From SVTX01 sp964526505 (GTDB lineage Bacteria > Bacillota > Clostridia > Oscillospirales > CAG-272): a stretch of 58,549 nucleotides of DNA. Made by a program: the position numbers and the translations under genes. Where the stretch lies: contig CAZGJC010000008.1 of NCBI GenBank assembly GCA_964526505.1, forward strand, positions 1-58,549. Reading direction: 5' to 3'. Shown here piece after piece: positions 54,258 to 58,549 of the stretch. The notes under the pieces are model-generated. The model searched no databases. It worked only from the letters and a program-made list of their open reading frames with translations, and was not told the DNA's origin. Each line of letters begins with the position of its first letter. Within the stretch, counting starts at the first letter, position 1.

Positions 54258-56524
54258 CGTTTCTTGATTTTTATTTTCTGTAATCTTGCGTTTACAATTC
54301 TCAATGCAACGTCAATTTCCATATCGGTTTTCTTTCGCAAGATAATCGCCCCGAAAATCATATCCGGCGTTTGATCCGCCATCATCATAAGAATAGACTT
54401 CTTTATCTTCATTCCTCCGATACTCGAAAGACTGTGTGCAAGTATGTCCCCCGCTTCATCGGACTCCAAAATCTCACGTATCGTATTTCTAACCGAATAA
54501 TACCCGTCCGAGATTATAAGTTTGTCGGGAACGTCGTCCTCTTTGCCGTCAAACCAGTTTCCGACAAATCCCTCTCCTTCTTTTAACGTGTAATAATCGG
54601 GACTTGCTTTGACACGCCTTATTACCGTGCAATCATAAATTCGACCGTTTCGTGCGTAAATCGTGTTTTCACCGGGTAGAAGTTCCACGTCGCAAAACTT
54701 AAAAATATGACGTCCGCTTACGGTATCTATTATTTTTCCGTTTACACTGAGCGTAATTCTGTCGCAGTTCGAATAAACCTTTACGTCGATTTTTTCCTTG
54801 TCACGCTCACAAAACCGCTTTGAACATATGTGTATAAACGGCTCGTCGGACCAATATGACTTGCATATATAAAAAGCGTCCTTTTTTATTGCCCTGTCAA
54901 AACTTATAAGACCCTTGTTGTTCCGCCCCGAGACTCCACCCTCGTCTCTTGCGTCGCAACCGAAATCAAACATATTCCAAACGTAACTTCCCCATATCCA
55001 CGGTCTCTCTTCAAGTACCCGTAACATATGCTCGTGATATAAACTCTGATATTCCTCGCTGTAATCTCCCATAGACGGCGACTCGCTGTGATATTTGATA
55101 ATCCCCTCACATCCGTATTCCGAAAGCCCTAACGCCCTGTCGGGATATTTTTCGTGAAAAGCGTCAAGCCACGCCTCGTTGTCCGAAAACTTTCCAATAT
55201 ACCAACCGAAATAATGATTGTACGCCAGTATATCGGTAATCCCATTCTGCTCGTCATCCATGGATAGCATCGTTACCTGTGCCATTGTCGTAACTCTCGT
55301 CTTGTCTATCGAGTGGACCAAATCGTTGAGACTGTGTAAGTTTTGTATCAGCCCGGGGGTATTTCCTCCTATTGTTATCTCATTGGAAATTCCCCAAAAA
55401 CAAATAGAAGAATGATTAAAATTCTGATATATCAATTCTTTCATCTGCGACACGCAATTTTCGTGTGCCAAAGGATTTGGGTTCATCTTGCTTATAAACG
55501 GAATTTCCGCCCAAACGATAAACCCGTACCTGTCGCATAAATCATAAAACACCTCGTCGTGCTGATAGTGAGCAAGACGTACCGTGTTGGCTCCGACTTG
55601 CCGTATAAGTTCCGCATCTCTTTCGTGATCCGTAACACTTAAAGCAAGCCCTAACCCCTTTTTGTCGCCGTGCCTTGATACCCCTCGCAGAGGAGTTAAA
55701 ACACCGTTGAGATAAAATCCTTTTTGCGGGTCAACGTAAAAACTTCTGAACCCGTGCCTTACCGAAATGCGGTCTATTACGTCGTTGTTCCTTGTTATCT
55801 CCGCAGTCAGCGTGTATAAATACGGGTCACTTACTCCTTGCCATAAATGTACACCGTCAAGACTTATCTTCGCTTCCGCTTCCTTTGCGTCGCAATAAAC
55901 TTCGCAAACCTTGCCACCGTCTCCGTCGGATAAAATATACCTTACCATGTCCCCGTCCTCGGGAGATGTGATATACCCTCTGATGTATAAAACCGCCGTG
56001 CCGTCTTCGTCTGCGTCCGAATGAACCCTTACCCCGTCCGCACCAAAGAAATCAAGGTCGAAATGCGTCCTCTCCACTTCTATTAACTTTACGTGCCTGT
56101 GAATACCGCCGTAAAACGTAAAATCCGCCATCTGAGGATATATCTCGTCGGAATGCGTATTGCTCACACACACCGAGACGGTGTTTCTTCCGCTTTTCAA
56201 ATAAGACGTAATATTTGTGCGAAATTTGCCGTATCCGCCACAGTGTTTGCAAACGGCATGTTTATTTATATAAACCGTGCATTCGCTCGCAACCGCTCCG
56301 AATTCGATATAATATTCACGATCCGATAAAATTCCGGTGAATTCAAGTTCTTTGCAATACCAGCATTCACCCCGAAAATAGTCTGCACCGCCGTCTTGAC
56401 CGTCATACGCATTCCACGTGTGCGGTAAATTTATACGCTCAAATCCGACGTAACTTTCAGGCACTCCGCCTGTCGGTTCTTTTGTGAAAAACCAACCGTT
56501 GTTAATTAAAACTTCTTCTCGCAT
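54254..56524 (-). CDS. Glycoside hydrolase family 2, probable beta-glucuronidase/galacturonidase
   Basis: The 756-residue intracellular enzyme has the GH2 sugar-binding domain (INLPHTWNAYDGQDG, FRGECWYCKE), the Ig-like domain and the TIM barrel with acid/base Glu in WGISNEITIGG and nucleophile Glu in GLSEYGCEG. A GRNNKGL motif provides the N-x-K pair linked to carboxylate recognition in glucuronidases, although GH2 galactosidases can show a similar motif. An extra C-terminal beta domain follows. No signal peptide is present. It starts 1 base before the symporter's stop. Confidence 0.88.
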   Translation of the reverse strand: MREEVLINNGWFFTKEPTGGVPESYVGFERINLPHTWNAYDGQDGGADYFRGECWYCKELEFTGILSDREYYIEFGAVASECTVYINKHAVCKHCGGYGKFRTNITSYLKSGRNTVSVCVSNTHSDEIYPQMADFTFYGGIHRHVKLIEVERTHFDLDFFGADGVRVHSDADEDGTAVLYIRGYITSPEDGDMVRYILSDGDGGKVCEVYCDAKEAEAKISLDGVHLWQGVSDPYLYTLTAEITRNNDVIDRISVRHGFRSFYVDPQKGFYLNGVLTPLRGVSRHGDKKGLGLALSVTDHERDAELIRQVGANTVRLAHYQHDEVFYDLCDRYGFIVWAEIPFISKMNPNPLAHENCVSQMKELIYQNFNHSSICFWGISNEITIGGNTPGLIQNLHSLNDLVHSIDKTRVTTMAQVTMLSMDDEQNGITDILAYNHYFGWYIGKFSDNEAWLDAFHEKYPDRALGLSEYGCEGIIKYHSESPSMGDYSEEYQSLYHEHMLRVLEERPWIWGSYVWNMFDFGCDARDEGGVSGRNNKGLISFDRAIKKDAFYICKSYWSDEPFIHICSKRFCERDKEKIDVKVYSNCDRITLSVNGKIIDTVSGRHIFKFCDVELLPGENTIYARNGRIYDCTVIRRVKASPDYYTLKEGEGFVGNWFDGKEDDVPDKLIISDGYYSVRNTIREILESDEAGDILAHSLSSIGGMKIKKSILMMMADQTPDMIFGAIILRKKTDMEIDVALRIVNARLQKIKIKKR

Positions 56525-56525
56525 A

Positions 56526-57938
56526 TTAAAATTCCCCGTTCTCCATATTCTTTTTTCTCTCTGTCAGAATTGCGACGTTTTCCTCCACTTTCTTCTTGTT
56601 TAACGGATAAATAAACGCAAGCGAAAGTCCCACAAGCGTGTAAAGCACGGCAGGAATAAGCGTCGCTATAACGTATATTCCGCTTGCCACCTTGTCGGTT
56701 TGTACCTGTGCCGATGAATCAAACCCTATCCAGCCTAACGCCCAACCGCCAAGCCCACCGGCAATAGCCTGACCCACTTTGCGTGCAAACGAATATACCG
56801 CATAAACCGTTCCGTCGTCCCTTCTCCCGTCCCTGACTTCCTTGTCGTCTATTATATCTGTAATTATTGCCCACGTAATCAGATTAAATATACCGAATCC
56901 CAAAAATCCCAAAAAATTTATTGTTATATACACCCATATGGATTTTGTTCTTAAAAAAAATAATAAATAACACGATACCGCTCCGCAAAAACTGCCGAAC
57001 ACCCCAAGTTCTTTCTTGCCGAATTTGCGTGTCAGAGGAACCGCAAACGGAGCAAGAATAAGCGACGGTATCATGCTGAAAAAACTCATTATCGAAACTC
57101 CACGCTTGTCCCTAAAATAATCTATAAATAAATATTGATTTATAGATTGATTGAGTAATTGCGACGCTAAAATCCCTATCGAAGCCAAAATAATTCCCAC
57201 TAACGCACGACTGCTCGCAAGCGTTCTCAACGTCCCCATAAACCCCTGACTCTCCCCACTCGCAACCGAAATCACCCTCACACGCTCCGTGGTCGTGTAA
57301 TAACAAATAAAATAGCAAATCACCGTCAAAATCGAAAATATTCCCGCAAGTAACGTGAAATTTTTGCCTATGATAATTTGATTTCCCAAATCGTCTGTCT
57401 TGTAAATTATAAGCGGTACGCCGACGCCTATTATTATGTTCACAATGGCAGAACCCACACTTCTGTACGTTGACAGAGACGCCCTGTCGTCCGCTTTTTC
57501 ACTTATGACAGATGCCATAGACCCGTACGGAATGTTTATCGACGTGTAAAATATACTGCTCCATAGTAAATACGTGATAAACATGTATGCAATGCGTATC
57601 GACGTAGATACTCCGGATAACGCATATTGATACATGAGAAAACTTGAAAGTGCAACGGGTGCCGCCATTCGTCGTATCCACGGTTTGAATTTTCCGCCCC
57701 TCGAATATTCCGCCCTGTCAACTATCCGCCCCATACTGATGTCGGTAAATGCGTCTATAAAACGTGTAATGACAAACATCGTCCCGACAAGTGCCGACGA
57801 TATTCCCAATACTTTCGTGTAAAATACAAGTAAAAAAACACTTGCAAACGTAAACGTAAAATCGTTTGCAACGTTTCCCACCATGTACCCTAATTTGTCC
57901 CTCGCCCCGAAAGGACGTAACTTTTCCTCTTTAACCAT
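56526..57938 (-). CDS. GPH-family glycoside/hexuronide:cation symporter
   Basis: The 470-residue transporter has twelve predicted helices and family features: KLGYMVGNVANDFTF at the start, DAFTDISMGRIVDR and the mid-protein loop. GPH symporters import melibiose, glucuronides or pentosides with H+ or Na+. ATG 57938 has GGGAGA 6 bases upstream; the frame extends upstream to 58070 without a ribosome site. It is the first gene of the hexuronide operon, so import of a glucuronide is likely. Confidence 0.9.
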   Translation of the reverse strand: MVKEEKLRPFGARDKLGYMVGNVANDFTFTFASVFLLVFYTKVLGISSALVGTMFVITRFIDAFTDISMGRIVDRAEYSRGGKFKPWIRRMAAPVALSSFLMYQYALSGVSTSIRIAYMFITYLLWSSIFYTSINIPYGSMASVISEKADDRASLSTYRSVGSAIVNIIIGVGVPLIIYKTDDLGNQIIIGKNFTLLAGIFSILTVICYFICYYTTTERVRVISVASGESQGFMGTLRTLASSRALVGIILASIGILASQLLNQSINQYLFIDYFRDKRGVSIMSFFSMIPSLILAPFAVPLTRKFGKKELGVFGSFCGAVSCYLLFFLRTKSIWVYITINFLGFLGFGIFNLITWAIITDIIDDKEVRDGRRDDGTVYAVYSFARKVGQAIAGGLGGWALGWIGFDSSAQVQTDKVASGIYVIATLIPAVLYTLVGLSLAFIYPLNKKKVEENVAILTERKKNMENGEF

Positions 57939-58061
57939 ACGTAATCTCCCGCTTGAACGTTGCCACTGTTTTGATGTAACCTGCCACTTTAACGTAAAAA
58001 TCTCGACTTTATTTTTTGCACGTAAATGCGAAAATATTCCGAATAAAAACCAAATAAAAAA

Positions 58062-58101
58062 GATATGCACCCCCGAAAGTTTCCTCTCAAAGGTGCATAT
58101 C
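58062..58101. repeat. Palindromic element with GATATGCACC / GGTGCATATC ends
   Basis: A perfect 10-bp inverted repeat (58062-58071 and 58092-58101) flanks a 20-base centre with CCCGAAAGTTT. The same ends are found at 58449-58494 and half of them in the clpX terminator. It lies in the leader of the hexuronide operon. Confidence 0.75.
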
Positions 58102-58297
58102 CGCCACTTGTATTAAATTTTATCCGTGCGAAATTGATCTTTTCCCCAAACCCTATTTTAAAAATTTAACTGAAAAATCAAACTATTTGCATTTCCCTGC
58201 ACGTTATTATCTCTCAATAAGGGCAATACAGCATTAACACATTCGTCGTCTATAACGTCCGTCATATATTTTTTTGCCGTCAGAAGCCGTTACTTTC

Positions 58298-58322
58298 AGT
58301 TGTCGACAAATTGTCGACAACT
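58298..58322. promoter_or_regulatory. 25-base perfect palindrome containing two TTGTCGACAA units
   Basis: AGTTGTCGACAA-A-TTGTCGACAACT is a perfect dyad and a tandem repeat of TTGTCGACAA. It lies 360 bases before the hexuronide operon, and could be an operator for a regulator of that operon or of a gene beyond the window. Confidence 0.6.
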
Positions 58323-58448
58323 CGCTTTTACGCCGTTTTATCGCATTTCAATATAAGCGTGGATTTTTACGTTTATTTCAACCCCTTAACGATACAATCA
58401 AACTACAATGATTTTTAATAAGTTATAAAAAGACCCTCGCTCCGATTA

Positions 58449-58494
58449 TGATATGCACCTCCAAAATTTTGTCTAACTTTTGGGGTGCATATCA
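58449..58494. repeat. 46-base palindrome resembling fused IS3-family ends
   Basis: TGATATGCACCTCCAAAA (58449-58466) and TTTTGGGGTGCATATCA (58478-58494) form a near-perfect dyad around GTCTAAC. These resemble TGxxxTGCACCCCAAAAGTTAGAC-type terminal repeats known from IS3-family elements, joined head to head without a transposase. Confidence 0.7.
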
Positions 58495-58549
58495 ATCCGT
58501 GCAACGGGGATACCTATTCGGTTTTATTTTACATAAGTATTGTATAAAT

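Larger units (their letters stand above)
57939..58549. other. Intergenic region at the right end; no convincing gene
   Basis: No frame here has good coding support. A 35-codon minus frame (58265 to 58158) without a ribosome site could be a decayed gene end. The region holds three dyads: 58062-58101, 58298-58322 and 58449-58494, annotated separately. No clear promoter for the hexuronide operon could be fixed. The adjacent regulator, if any, lies outside the window. Confidence 0.6.

Noticed and set aside
57939..58549. Intact insertion sequence at the right end
   Set aside because: Terminal-repeat-like palindromes are present but no transposase frame lies between or beside them.

Overview
The window looks like chromosomal DNA of a low-GC, strictly anaerobic Gram-positive bacterium, most likely a gut-type member of class Clostridia (Bacillota). 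Evidence: consensus TTGACA-17-TATAAT promoters and AGGAGG-type ribosome sites; Firmicutes-specific families (IreB, DUF1836, SepF/YlmH/YggT, RbgA, McsA/ClpC, CdaR/PucR-type regulator); and anaerobe genes (rubrerythrin, FeoA/FeoA/FeoB, a biotin-dependent Na+ pump, a 2-hydroxyacyl-CoA dehydratase activase pair). There are no phage genes, no intact transposase, no CRISPR array and no rRNA. Species cannot be named from the sequence alone.

Layout. 1-860 (minus): tRNA-Leu(GAG) and an M50 membrane protease. 930-14,420 (mostly plus): DUF1836 regulator, ireB, ribF, a DacF-like protein lacking catalytic residues, phosphoglycerate mutase, lepB, rbgA, rnhB, yraN, thrC; a small Cys-rich DUF1540 gene on minus; a phosphoesterase; then tig-clpP-clpX. 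14,430-30,720 (minus): a ComEC-like hydrolase, a zinc-ribbon membrane protein and a two-gene acyl-CoA dehydratase/activase system; an envelope protein, greA and an S41 protease; a CdaR-type regulator; rsmE; and a five-gene Na+-translocating decarboxylase operon. 30,860-34,795 (plus): mcsA, an McsB-like pseudokinase and clpC. 34,860-45,000 (minus): rluD-type synthase, lspA, ileS, ylmH, yggT, sepF, YggS, an HlyD-like protein, miaA and an MBL hydrolase. 45,070-48,530 (minus): feoA-feoA-feoB plus the FeoB-associated Cys-rich protein, under a perfect promoter with a dyad operator at the start site. 48,620-57,940 (minus): rubrerythrin and a seven-gene hexuronide operon (symporter, GH2, uxaC, uxuA, SDR reductase, eda, kdgK). 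57,940-58,549: no convincing gene, but three striking palindromes.

How it works together. The hexuronide operon is a complete route from imported glucuronide to pyruvate and glyceraldehyde-3-phosphate. The decarboxylase operon can turn decarboxylation of oxaloacetate and/or an acyl-CoA into a Na+ gradient. Tig, ClpP, ClpX, ClpC and McsA form the protein quality-control set. The most unusual observations are two conserved-context enzymes whose active sites are erased (DacF-like and McsB-like), an acidic insertion in FeoB, a shortened second carboxyltransferase in the Na+ pump operon, an HMA-like domain on the S41 protease, and a family of palindromes resembling fused IS3-type ends, one of them nested in the clpX terminator.
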